The notes under the pieces are model-generated. The model saw only the letters and a list, made by a program, of their open reading frames with translations. It searched no databases and was not told the origin of the DNA. Of a stretch of 64,000 nt of DNA, positions 21,886-34,039 are shown one piece after another (within the stretch, counting starts at the first letter, position 1; each line of letters starts with the position of its first letter). The position numbers and the translations under genes were made by a program. Source of the stretch: Asterias amurensis (lineage: Eukaryota; Echinodermata; Asteroidea; Forcipulatida; Asteriidae); the NCBI RefSeq assembly GCF_032118995.1, contig NC_092651.1, positions 23,172,349-23,236,348 on the forward strand, given 5' to 3'.

Positions 21886-23563
21886 TGCCATACACAAGTC
21901 AACGGGAAACTACACAACCATCACAAGTCAACGGGAAACTACACAACCATACACAAGTCAATGGGACACTTCACAACCATACACAAGTCAATGGGACACT
22001 TCACAACCATACACAAGTCAACGGGAAACTACACAACCATCACAAGTCAATGGGAAACTACACAACCATACACAAGTCAATGGGACACTTCACAACCATA
22101 CACAAGTCAATGGGAAACTACACAACCATACACAAGTCAATGGGAAACTACACAACCATACACAATGCAATGGGAAACTACACAACCATACACAAGTCAA
22201 TGGGAAACTACACAACCATACACAAGTCAATGGGAAACTACACAACCATACACAAGTCAATGGGACACTTCACAACCATACACATGTCAATGGGAAACTA
22301 CACAACCATACACAAGTCAATAGGAAACTACACAACCATACACAATGCAATGGGAAACTACACAACCATACACATGTCAATGGGAAACTACACAACCATA
22401 CACAAGTCAATAGGAAACTACACAACCATACACAAGTCAATGGGACACTTCACAACCATACACATGTCAATGGGAAACTACACAACCATCACAAGTCAAT
22501 GGGAAACTACACAACCATACACAAGTCAATGGGAAACTACACAACCATACACAAGTCAATGGGACACTTCACAACCATACACAAGTCAATGGGAAACTAC
22601 ACAACCATACACAAGTCAATGGGAAACTACACAACCATACACAATGCAATGGGAAACTACACAACCATACACAAGTCAATGGGAAACTACACAACCATAC
22701 ACAAGTCAATGGGAAACTACACAACCATACACATGTCAATGGGAAACTACACAACCATACACAATGCAATGGGAAACTACACAACCATACACAATGCAAT
22801 GGGAAACTACACAACCATACACAAGTCAATGGGAAACTACACAACCATACACAAGTCAACGGGAAACTACACAACCATACACAAGTCAATGGGAAACTAC
22901 ACAACCATCCACAAGTCAACGGGAAACTACACAACCATACACAAGTCAACGGGAAACTACACAACCATACACAAGTCAATGGGAAACTACACAACCATAC
23001 ACAAGTCAATGGGAAACTACACAACCATACACAAGTCAATGGGAAACTACACAACCATACACAAGTCAATGGGAAACTACACAACCATACACAAGTCAAT
23101 GGGAAACTACACAACCATACACAAGTCAACGGGAAACTACACAACCATCACAAGTCAATGGGAAACTACACAACCATACACAAGTCAATGGGACACTTCA
23201 CAACCATACACAAGTCAATGGGAAACTACACAACCATACACAAGTCAATGGGAAACTACACAACCATACACAATGCAATGGGAAACTACACAACCATCCA
23301 CAAGTCAACGGGAAACTACACAACCATACACAAGTCAATGGGAAACTACACAACCATACACAAGTCAATGGGACACTACACAACCATACACAAGTCAATG
23401 GGAAACTACACAACCATACACAAGTCAATGGGAAACTACACAACCATACACAAGTCAATGGAAAACTACACAACCAAACACAAGTCAATGGGAAACTACA
23501 CAACCATACACAAGTCAATGGGAAACTACACAACCATACACAATGCAATGGGACTCGAACTAC
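21886..23563. repeat. 30-bp minisatellite, second block (about 56 units)
   Basis: The same unit as the first block. Variant units (GGGACACTTC, ACACAATGC, ACACATGTC, and 29-bp units lacking TA in CCATCACAAG) recur in ordered runs. The unit has no stop in any plus frame, so long open frames arise automatically. Confidence 0.95.
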
Positions 23564-25894
23564 ACAATTCAATTAAAAACCTGAATACATACATTCATAA
23601 AAAAGTAGGTTTGTATCATAAAATAGCTTAAAAAGAGAATTACAACTATAAACTTTGAGGCAAGTTTACAGACAATGTAAGCCGAAGGAAAGCTTTGGCA
23701 TACCAACAATAATTGTCTAACAGTTGTTTTTGTCGTTATTCAAAATAAACACTAGAGAAATGAATGTGTAGTCTTCTGACATGTACTTGTGTGTTACCCT
23801 GCCTTGAAACAAAACAAATATTTGCCACAGCCACTCATCTCATAATTTCTACATGATTTTATTAATTTCAACTAAGTATGTATTTCCTTTTTGTATTCTT
23901 TCATTGGCCTGTTCCATTGGATACAAACAGATGGGTGTTCAAGATAGAAGGCCAAGTTGCAGAGCAGATGATTTCATCCTTCCAACGCATCAAAGTTCAG
24001 CTTTCATTAATGGCTCAAGACAATTTTGTGTGGTATTATCGTTTCTATTTGTGGAAAAAGGGAACAGTTAAAGAAGCTTGGTTGTTTTTAAAGCAGTTTC
24101 TGTAGTATCATTTACATGAACCTTTATATATTAAAATAATGTGCAATTTCTTCTAGATTATACAAGTTGGACATGGACAATGTTGTACTGCTATGTATTG
24201 TTGTAAAAACGAATTGTACAAATGCATACATTTTCTTCTCATGTTTAGATTAAAGTTCCATACTTTTATGATGTATGTATGTACTTTGAATTGTTGAAAT
24301 AACCTTTGGTGGAAAAAATGCGTCTAGGGAGATTGGTACCACTTTCACTTTTTTTAAACTTCTTTTAACAAATAAAACAACTCGTCATCAAAGATATGTC
24401 AGCAATTAACATTACAGAAATAATAGTTAAAATGGCTGCAACCACAACTTTGAAGAGGGATTGTTTCTTTGCATCATTTTAACCTTTTGTACAACGTATT
24501 TCCAACTGCAAACTAACAATGTTTTTTATAAACAACAATGGAATAATACGGTATTTGCCTATCATTAAAGAAATAAAGATTGTGCGAATAGACGCACCAA
24601 ATGCAATAATAGCTTCCTCTGATTTATTTTCAACTTTGTGTGTGAATCTTCATTTCATTCACATTCTAGAGTTAAGTTTTTGAGGCAAAAGTTATTGTCA
24701 ATGGTGGAGGAAGGGAGACAGTTTGTTACAGTGCTAAAAAGTATTGGTATATTTTGAAATTGCTCGCGCCCGAACACTAAAACAAATTATTTAGACCTAA
24801 AAAGAACACAATTAGAAGGGCGTGGCCGGAACGGACCAAATATTAATAAATGACTTTGTGTCTCGGTTTCTGTTCACAGTATTTGGGCTTATTATTGTTG
24901 CCGTCTTCTGAAAAGAAAAAGGTTTTTAAAAAGGGGGAATTTATATAATTGTTTATGCTTGTTCGTGTTCTGTTTTAGCTCAATTATCTTTGATGGAATA
25001 TATTTTTACAATAGCCAAGAGGTGACGAGAGACGAATAAGCCCCATTAGTTGTCAGGGTGCCACTATAGGCCAAAGTCATGCGCAAAACAGGGTTATCAT
25101 TCCATGCCCTCAAATTCTGTTTAATAATATTGTTTTGGGGTCATGCAATTAATTGTGTTGCTAGGGGCCTATAACAATTTATCACAACCTGGGTGCTATG
25201 TGCTTCAGCTTTTGAGGAGATGTGATAAATGTAGGCTTTGAGGTTGCATGGTCCTATTTGGCTTGGGAAGTGAAAAAGTGATCATACTTGCAGCGGTTTA
25301 GGAAAAAACACATTATTTGTCTGTGTTTTTTTTCCGGGGTATGGCCTAATTAGCAAAAATTCCGAAAAGCTGACCTGCCAAAAATTGAAAAGAAATCAGA
25401 TCTTTTATTAGTTGTACGAAAATATATTTGATTGGTTTTCAAGAGGTTCAGATACTTAAAGCAGTTTTTAAAATAATTTTTGAATATTAATTAGCACAAG
25501 CATTGGTTGCGGCTATGAATCTATGAGCACCTTTTAGAGCTTTTTGGCGCCCTCCCGTGTTAACAAACTGAGATGCAAAACACTGAGTTGAACATCTGCC
25601 TAAATGCATATTCATAAATATGCAAATCACACTGTTTATTTGGGAAATAATGCGAACACAGGGTAAGAAAACCTCCATTCATGATCCAACCAGTAGACAG
25701 TTTACCTAAAGCAGTTACGTTACAAAATATGACGGGGTTGAACTTTAGATGGTTTAATACAGAAAATAGTATTGGCTCAAAAATAAACACAACATTACGA
25801 CTGCAAGAGACTAATCACAACTTGCGCATGCGTATTTTAATCACAACCATCCGTGGTTTAGCTTCATACGACGGCGTCGTGTTGGTTATATACC
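23564..25894. other. No gene recognised
   Basis: AT-rich intergenic sequence with only short open frames. I see no conserved protein match, tRNA or clear transposon ends. Confidence 0.4.
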
Positions 25895-25900
25895 TCAAAC

Positions 25901-26792
25901 TATGGTGGCCCTGAAGGGACATCGCATATCGCAAACGTGTGCGCATACGTATGCAATGTCGTGAAACAATTCGCAAATATGTGCGCACACGAATGCAATG
26001 TCGTGAAACAATTCGCGAATATGTGCGCACACGTATGCAATGTCGTAAAACAATTCGCAAATATGTGCGCACACGTATGCAATGTCGTGAAACAATTCGC
26101 GAATATGTGCGCACACGTATGCAATGTCGTGAAACAATTCGCGAATATGTGCGCACACGTCTGCGAATATTATTTGCGATGTCGTGAATTTTATTGCATA
26201 CCATGTTGCATACCTTTGAATAAAATGTCTAATGATCTGGGGGGTTTCTTTCCAACAGTGAGATAAGCGGTAGTCATTGCAGCAATAGTCTTTGTGAGGC
26301 AAGCGAGGCGTGTGGTCGTCCTTGGCCTGGTGCCAAGTTCCTGGGTATACACATGCTTTACAGAGGGAGCCTGCTGTAGCGCCACAGTACTCCCTAGATC
26401 GGTAACAAATTATCCACAACTATGACATCATCCTAATGGTATGCAACATGGTATGTAATAAAATTCACGACATTGCAAAACAAATCGCACTCGTGTGCGC
26501 ACATATTCACGATTTGGTTCACGAAATTGCATACGTGTGCGCACATATTCACGATTTGGTTCACGAGATTGCATACGTGTGTGCACATATTCGCGATTTG
26601 GTTCACGACATTGCATACGTGTGCGCACATATTCGCGAATTGTTTCACGACATTGCATACGTGTGCGCACATATTCGCGAATTGTTTCTCGATATCGTAT
26701 ACGTGTGCGCATATATTCGCGATTTGTTTCACGACATTGCATACGTGTGCGCACACGTTTGCGTTATGCGATGTCCCTTCGGGGCCACCATA
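25901..26792. mobile_element. Foldback element with 42-bp tandem repeats in both arms
   Basis: The ends TATGGTGGCCCTGAAGGGAC and, inverted, TATGGTGGCCCCGAAGGGAC are flanked by TCAAAC on both sides (25895-25900 and 26793-26798). Each arm then holds tandem 42-bp units (core GCAATGTCGTGAAACAATTC, then GCGAATATGTGCGCACACGT), about six left and eight right, in opposite orientation. The arms close with GAATTTTATTGCATACCATG. The central non-inverted 200 bp (26215-26430) has a cysteine-rich minus frame. The structure matches foldback-type DNA transposons. The superfamily is not identified. Confidence 0.8.
26215..26420 (-). other. Cysteine-rich coding-like core of the foldback element
   Basis: A minus frame in the unique centre reads with many cysteines (CYRSREYCG, SLCKACVYPG, HKDYCCNDYRLSHCWKE) and no stop for about 65 codons. 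It could be a captured host exon or part of a lost transposon gene. The family is unknown and there is no splice evidence. Confidence 0.3.
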
Positions 26793-26942
26793 TCAAACAG
26801 TGCAGGGGTTATGCTGTAGGGCTTGTCACACGGGGTTATGGGGGGATTTCGTGTGGTATAAATTTCAATTTTAATGCCCAAACCATGATTCAATGTCCCA
26901 TGACCTTGCTTATTTTATACCACTGAAAAGATAAGTCCTACC

Positions 26943-27057
26943 TAGTCACAGTAACTAGGGCGCTGTACTCCTTTTTTCGAACTTTTGACTACGAATACGA
27001 CCGATAATGTCAAAATTTCGGGGGAAAAGGAGTACAGCGCAGCGACTCCAAAACAAA
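26943..27057. mobile_element. Palindromic element, family D relative
   Basis: CAGTAACTAGGGCGCTGTAC faces GGAGTACAGCGCAGCGACTC. The phrase ATAAGTCCTACCTA occurs on both sides (26929-26943 and 27058-27072), a likely target duplication. The family is intact at 46062-46249. Confidence 0.6.
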
Positions 27058-27535
27058 ATAAGTCCTACCTAAACCGTCGTCGGCGTCACTCGTGAAAAAA
27101 AGTTGAAAATATCATTTATAAAAACAACTCCATCAGAAGGACTGACTCAACAAAGACATCAAAGCATCTCCGGTCCTCATAGATTGCCACACATCCCTCC
27201 CCAATCATGGAGGAATAGTCCTCCATGCCCCAATTAACAACAAGTGCACACACACCTGGTAGTGTTTTGACAGGTTGCATTGTTTTTCACACACAACAGA
27301 ACCATCACTGCAAAATGTTAGGGCCAAGAGCGCCCTCAATCAACAGAAATGTCATATGTGGGATAATATTATTTTTTGCAACAGAAGAAATATATTTTCA
27401 AAGGCTTCTTTTTAAATGATAACAAAAAGTGCCCAATCTGTCACAAACATTTCAGAGGCAACTTTATAAAACTGTCACCAGTGACAGTGATGAGACCAAT
27501 GTTAAAAGCGGAGCCATTAACAGCTCAACAAGGTG

Positions 27536-27765
27536 GGCTAGGATTAGACATGGGTTAAGGTTCTGGGTTAGAGAAAAGGTCACGGTTAGGGACAAGGGTT
27601 AGGGATAAGACATGGGTTAGAGATAAGACATGGGTTAAGGTTCTGGGTTAGAGAAAACACTAGGGTTGGGGATAAGGGTTATGTATAAGACAACGGTAAG
27701 GGTTAAGAATAAAACAAAGGATAGGGTTGAGACAGGGGTTAGAGTATTAAGGAACAAGACAAGTT
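27536..27765 (+). repeat. Degenerate GGGTTA-type repeat
   Basis: Irregular repeats of GGGTTAGAGATAAGACATGG and GGTTAGGGATAAG. They resemble the telomeric TTAGGG motif but are irregular, so this is better viewed as a minisatellite than as interstitial telomere DNA. Confidence 0.6.
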
Positions 27766-28097
27766 TTGGGGTCAATGCCACTTAACTACTTTTGACAAAA
27801 TTATATGACAAGCACAAATATCCTTGTGTTATTTCTGCTGCTCAACAGATGTTTATTTTCCATTCATAATAATATGCCTTGACTTTTAATGTATAAAAAG
27901 TGGTAAATTTAACTAACATTTTCAACAAATAGTTCTTACAGACAGAAACTCCTTGTTAAAAAAAAATACAGAAATTTAAAAGATTACGCCTTTGCCAAAA
28001 AAACATGCAAAGGTATCACAGAAGATCCAGCATATCATAATCCAAGATATTAGAAAAAATGGATAAAAATGAGTGCCAGTCATTAGAAATGAACATT

Positions 28098-28350
28098 GGG
28101 TGCATTCGTTTAGCTTCCCTTGGTCTACCCTGCGGTGCTCACTTGGGTGAGCCCGTGACAAGAGCTAAACGAACGGCCACTCACCGCTCTCATGGTGACG
28201 CCATTTACCTGGGGCCAGCCCCCAAGTGACCCACTCCACAAGCAGGGCACTGGGGGCTGACCTGGGTGAGACCCTGTAATGACGTCAAAAGCTTTTCGAA
28301 CGCGCCGGGGCAGACTGGGGATGACCCAAGGAAGCTAAACGAACGCACCC
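28098..28350. mobile_element. Inverted-repeat element, family E
   Basis: Ends GGGTGCATTCGTTTAGCTTC and, inverted, GGGTGCGTTCGTTTAGCTTC, with a GC-rich interior containing TGACGTC. A second copy is at 32792-33033 and a diverged one at 59098-59352. No clear target duplication. Confidence 0.7.
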
Positions 28351-29030
28351 TTTCAGAATGCTGAGCTAACTGTAGACTGGTCCACTGTCTTTACCCGCAA
28401 GGTTAAAGATGGGTATCTGCCTTTCAGAGCCAGTGATTTTATTGGATACAATAATAACTTCATTGGATAAACGTGCAGTGACGTAAAATTGCCATATCTG
28501 TGTTTTGATTGGTCTGAGGTGATGTGGGTGCAAGACACATTATTTTGGTCGCCTCCTGCATGCAGCGAGCACTGTGTATGTATTATCATGGAGAAAGAAA
28601 TAGTTTCTATTTTCCTTCCTCCGTGGTAATATACAAATACATGTAACTTGCATGTAATGCTGTTGTACATACTGCTTATCTACATGTGAAAAGAATGAAA
28701 TTAAAAACTGCATAATGAATGAAAGTAATAATTAACAGATCTCAGACAAAGTAAACTCACAACCGGCAGAACCAAAATCAAGACTGAATTTCAGCTCAGG
28801 ACAAAGTCTTGATTGGCAACGTTCATTTTGTTTCTGATATCACAACACAAATTTCTGGAGAAGAGATATCTGCATCGCACAAACATTTGATCCAGCTTTA
28901 AAGACTTGCCCAGTCCCTGCGAGTCAGCCCTCCACTGGTGAAACAAAAACGCATTTGAAACCAAGAATACCCAGGACCAAGACCTGAAGGTACATGATGA
29001 TAATATTTGGCTTTGTATCCCATTCAAAGT

Positions 29031-29416
29031 TTAAATGAACACGTTGCCTTGGATTGGACGAGTTGGTCTATGAAAAACGTTTGAAACCATTTGTTATGAA
29101 ATGTATATGGTTAGAAAGATGTTTTAAAAGTGGAATATAATGATCCACACAAGTATCACTCAAAATTGCACGGTTTTCATTTTACGTCGCGAACTAACCA
29201 GTCGGCCATTTATGGGAGTCAAATTTTTGACTCCCATAAATGGCCGACTGTGTTTGTCGACGAGGTGGAACGAAAACCACGCAATTTCTAGGCATTTTTG
29301 TGTAGATCATTGTATTCTACTTTTACATCTTTCTAACCATATCGATTTTATAACAAACGGTTACAGAACGCCTTCCAAAGACCAACTCGACCGATCCAAG
29401 TCAACGTGTTCCTTTC
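29031..29416. mobile_element. TTAA palindromic element, family A
   Basis: A near-perfect palindrome. The ends are ACACGTTGCCTTGGATTGG and its inverse, and the centre is GGGAGTCAAATTTTTGACTC. The whole element can fold into one hairpin of about 190 bp. Confidence 0.8.
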
Positions 29417-30549
29417 CCCAATTGGTATCCTAGTAATATTCCATGAACTAAATCATTTTTTTAACTTTGTAGAACTGTATCTTTCAATAAAGAGCCCCCC
29501 CCCCCCTCAAAAAAAACGTATTAAGAGTAATAAAGGTTTTGAATATACATCGTTTGAAGAGAAAAATATCCTGCAACTTCCCCAGGAAGTACGATGTAAA
29601 GTTTATTTAATAGGTAAGTAGTAAATATATAGATAATAATTATAATAATATGGTTTTTAAATAGCGCATAATAACTTTAGACTTGAGCAAAACACAAAAG
29701 GAAAAACAGGTTTTGCCTCGGTTTCAAGCCTTCGTCAAGTGAGCAAGATTCAAAGCCTAAACCCAGTTCATGCTTCATAAACTCAATTTCCCTGCTTCAC
29801 AAATTGGGAAACTGTGCATACAAGATCGTTTGTGTCACGCAATTCGTTTTGCACTTGCTTTCACGTGAGATATGAAGCAGGCTCATTTAAATAAAACCCG
29901 CAGAATGCTGAGCTTGATCGCCCCGTGACACGCTTGACACCACAACTGTTTGTCAAAATGATCATCACCCGAGTGCACGTAGACCGTATATAAGTGTTTT
30001 CATTGGTCAATGCTCATGATGTCTATACTGTATGGCAAAAAAAAAAGGCGTACGCGCATCGATAAAAGTTGTCACAATAAACAAAAACTCACGCATGTCA
30101 CTCTCAGCATTCTCAGGTTCTATTTCCATGAGTAGGCTTGACAGTACACACTGTATACTATGGAGAGTACATCATAGATAATATAACGAACAAAGTAGTA
30201 CAACACAATGGCAGTGATACATGTGAATGTAAACAACAATTATATAAAACAAGGTGAAACAACAGTGTAAACAGTCTTAGAAAAAGAGTAGAAAATAGAT
30301 TAAAAATTAAACAAACTCACTTCTTCAGAACAAAGGAAAAAGTTTAAACGGGGGTTATTTAAACATGATTTAGACAGAATGCCGTATGTAGAATGGAATG
30401 GTCCAAAAAGAAGAAAAACCACCTGAATAGAACTAAGCAAGTAAAAATGTTGTGGGGTCTTACGGTCACAGAGATGGGAGTACCTGTTCATTAAACAGAT
30501 TTCTTGGCTCCACAACCTCACTTAACTGGGCCCAGTTTCTCTGAGCGAC
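29417..30549. other. No gene recognised
   Basis: AT-rich intergenic stretch with a poly-C run near 29495. Only short open frames; no conserved match seen. Confidence 0.35.
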
Positions 30550-30888
30550 CTAAGGAACACGTTGCCTTGGATCGGTCGAGTTGGTCTATAAAAAGCATTT
30601 GTAACCGTTTGTTATAAAATGCATATGATTAGAAAGATATTTTAAAAGTAAAATACAATGATCCACACAAACATGTCTCGAAAATGCACGGTTTTCTTTT
30701 TACCTCCTTGACTAACACAACCGTGTTAGTTTGCAGAGTAAAAGGAAAACCACACAATTTCAAAGCAAATTTTTGTGGATCATTGTTTTCTACTTTGAAA
30801 ACATCTTTCACCCATATGCATTTTATAACAAATGGTTACAAAACGCTTTTTATAGACCAACTCGTCCGATCCAAGGCAATGTGTTCCT
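30550..30888. mobile_element. TTAA palindromic element, family A
   Basis: Starts TAAGGAACACGTTGCC and ends GGCAATGTGTTCC. The centre has lost the GGGAGTC hairpin tip. Arms are otherwise as at 29031 and 63136. Confidence 0.75.
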
Positions 30889-31099
30889 CTCACACAAAAA
30901 GTAGCTCAGCAAAAATGAACTTTTCTCACCACATTAAGGTTACCAGCCAAAATACCAAACAACATCTATCGCTCAGACTGGTTTCCTGCTTATGCTCTGT
31001 GTGGCAGATGATTGTTCAGGAAATATTTCTGCTAAGCAGCTCTTTGATATTCAGTTCTGTTTCGACTTGAACTATACTACAGCAATCCCTCACACTGTT

Positions 31100-31419
31100 T
31101 GAAGGACACAGGACACCTGTGGTAATTGTCAAAGACCAGTCTTCTCACTTGGTGTATCTCCACATATGTCATCAAAGTTGCAAGATAAAAATGGAAGAAA
31201 AAACACCCTTGTCAAGTTGTGTGCTTTCAGATACTTAATTCTGAGGTCTCGAAATCAAATTCAAATATTCCAGTGGAAAATTACTTCTTTCTGGAAAATT
31301 ACAATATTTTCAGATGGAGCCGTTTCTCATGTTTTATAGCATCAGCAGCACTCCATTCCTTGTAAGTTTTTACGATACAATTATTTTGAGTAATTACCAC
31401 TAGTGTCCCTTGCCTTTAA
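31100..31419. mobile_element. Palindromic element, family B (diverged)
   Basis: Contains GGTAATTGTCAAAGACCAG, GGAGCCGTTTCTCA and a TAGTGTCCCTTGCCTTTAA end, in reverse orientation to the 17066 copy. Confidence 0.65.
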
Positions 31420-31958
31420 TGCGTGATCAGCTTTCATACTTATTATGCTGTTTCACTTGGTCTGTTTAATAGGTAAAATTGTTGCTAATAAAGTGGAATG
31501 CATGCAGAGGTTTTGTGACTAACAAACATATTTGACCAGGGTTCGATTTCACAAAGAAAGATTCAAATTAAGATGAGTTGTCAATATCACCATAAATGAT
31601 TTGTAATGCGACACCAAACTTTGCTAAGCAATTAAGATTGTTTTACCTCGGTAACAAATTCTGAAGTTTGATTGGTCGAGAGCCAATCACGTGCCGCGCA
31701 ACAAAACGCATGTTACATGACTCTAAGGCCTGGGTAACATGAAAAGTGATGTACACTGGTGTACATCACCTTGATCGTTCCCAGTGTTGGACGATTTCCA
31801 GTGCTGTGTACGAAACACCTGCGGGTTCGAGGGAACAGTAAGGAATTGTTTCTTGTTCGTCTGTTTATTAAACAGTGAGTACTCCGACGTAATAATGTTT
31901 AAAGATAACAACAGAAATTCGAGAAGAGGAATATCAATGTTACCAAGGTATAACAAAA

Positions 31959-32098
31959 CAATTGTTGCATGTTGTGATTGGGGTCCATGGGTTTTGTACA
32001 CCCTCGGGGGAAAATGGCACCCTCAGCTTCGCCTCGGTGCCACTTTTCCCCTCGGGTGTACAAAACACCATGGACCCCGTCACAGCGTGCAACAATTG
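31959..32098. mobile_element. 140-bp palindrome
   Basis: CAATTGTTGCATGTTGTGAT and GGGTTTTGTACACCCTCGGG repeat inverted up to 32098, around GCACC(CTCAGCTTCGCCTC)GGTGC. MITE-like; no clear target duplication. Confidence 0.65.
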
Positions 32099-32791
32099 TA
32101 TATTGATGCACAGTTGAAAACAATCTTGGTTCTTTGTGAAAGGGGTCCAAGGCCAGAAGCTTCATTCTTGTAATGGCAAAGCAGTTCCCCCCTAAAAACT
32201 AGGGACCATGGATGCAATTGCCTCTGTGTGCAGACCCCCCCCCCCAAAAAAAAGGGGGGGAGGGAAACAAAAAGGAACTGTCGGAATATACAAGAATCAA
32301 CCTATACATGATGAACGTTTTGTTTGTTTTCTTTCTCAAAGGCCGTTTGTAATAATCTTTCTGACTTTCCACGGGAAACAAAGTTGGAAATCAGATTTTA
32401 AAAGGAGGAATATAATTGCATCAATTACATGAATTGCAAGCCTGTACCATGTACGATAAGATAGCTTCATAACAAATGCTTCTTCGTTCTGGAAAAAAAG
32501 TTCATGAAATGGTCATCTTTGGTAGCCACCAACAGGGTGGAATCAGCTGGCAATAAGATATTGTTTTTATCCTCTCAAATACAAAGCAAATAACAATTGT
32601 GTTGTTTTCCTTTTTTGTAATTGATAAACTACTCTGTGAAAAAAACTCTCACTCTTAGAGCACTAGATGGTTGGAATACATGCATCCTTTCCACAAAAAA
32701 CAATGTTGTCACTTCCATGAAACCTGGACCCAAGTTTAGGCTAGAACCATTCCTCCATTCCACACAACTCCCCCACTTTATCTTCATCGTT

Positions 32792-33033
32792 GGGTGCGTT
32801 TGATAAGCTTCCCCAGGCCGACCCCCGTACGTTTGAATAGCTTTGACGTCATTCCAGGGGCTCACCGAGGTCAGCCCCCCGTGCCTCGCTTGTGGAACGG
32901 GTCACTTGGGTCTGGCCCAAGGTGCATGACGTCACCACAAGAGGGCAAGTGTGAACGTTCGATTAGCTCTTATCGGGGGCTCACCTGAACGAGCACCACG
33001 GGGTCGACACGGGGAAGCTAATCAAACCCACCC
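32792..33033. mobile_element. Inverted-repeat element, family E
   Basis: Ends GGGTGCGTTTGATAAGCTTC and, inverted, GGGTGGGTTTGATTAGCTTC, with an interior rich in GGTCAGCCCC, CACTTGGGTC and TGACGTC. It lies downstream of FBXW7. Confidence 0.7.
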
Positions 33034-33764
33034 TATACTTGAAATCTTCAAATGGACCTTATGCATTGATGTCAATATGAAACCACCCAAGAGGTCAAAT
33101 GATGATGAAACAATGGAAACATAAGTCTTGTACGCGCGGTGCAGAGAGTGAGCAAGTGAGCAACATTTTTTTTACCTCTGTCGAGGACGCCCTACCCATT
33201 GTGCATAAAGTCTCTGTGGAGAGGGAGGGATGTAGTGCCCGTTAAACAGTAGTAAGGATTGACAAAATGCAGCACTCTAGTCTCAGGGTAGTCTCACACA
33301 ATCCAAGACAGAAACATCTCCATCGTTGATGAACACAGTGCAGCATTTATGTAACACACACCATTGCATTGAGAGACTCTCAGTCATCAGAATAATGCTG
33401 CCGTTTCATCCATTCAATAAGTTTAGCAGAAGATAACCAATAAAAATGCTGAGATCTTTGGCAATTTCCATTTCACTATTGCAATTTTGCTTGCTTTGAC
33501 AGAAACTTGCGTGTACAACCATTCATAGGCTGACCATCCAACTGCCGTCAAAACAGCCACAGCATGAAAAAACTAATGCAATAGTTTGGTGGATTTTAAA
33601 ACAGTGCCTTCATGTTCAAAGTTACAACTTTGTCTGCAACAAGGAGTTCATAACCCTGACCACGTCCACTCTGCTCTAAACGCAAGCTCAGTAATTTCTA
33701 TAATAGTTTTTGGAATAAGTTGCAGGCTATCAAAGAAGTTCTAGAGTTAGCAGTGAATGTCCTG

Positions 33765-34039
33765 TCAAAGCCGCTGTGTATCCACATCAAAATCAAGCAC
33801 AAGCAGTTTAGTGTCCTCCGTGCCGTTACGGCTACCCACAGCACACACTAGTTTGGTCTGGTTAGCTCGAACCCGCCATACAACACCACCACTTCCTCCA
33901 CTCTCCAGGGTGACAAGATTGCGGATGAACTCCCCTGTATGCAAGTCCCACAGCTTGACTGTACCGTCGTCTGAGCTGGTGATGACAAATTTTTTACTAA
34001 ATTGAAGGCAGGTTACCGCACTCTGGTGCTTGTTTGGTC
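33765..34039 (-). CDS. FBXW7: FBXW7 coding exon 11 (last)
   Basis: Acceptor TTTTCCAG at 34040. Encodes the final WD40 blades from [14 protein letters not shown] to the C terminus [12 protein letters not shown] and a TGA stop. The segment [12 protein letters not shown] and [11 protein letters not shown] match human FBXW7 almost residue for residue. No polyadenylation signal was found in the next few hundred bases. Confidence 0.95.

Noticed and set aside
20820-23563. Possible CRISPR array (30-bp repeats) or long repetitive protein
   Set aside because: The repeats are directly abutting with no unique spacers, and the genome is animal. The long frames exist in all plus frames because the unit lacks stops.
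25900-26819. Several 70-140 codon frames on both strands
   Set aside because: They are by-products of the stop-poor 42-bp repeat, except possibly the cysteine-rich core, which is listed separately.
27536-27765. Interstitial telomeric repeat
   Set aside because: GGGTTA occurs irregularly within longer variable units, not as tandem TTAGGG.
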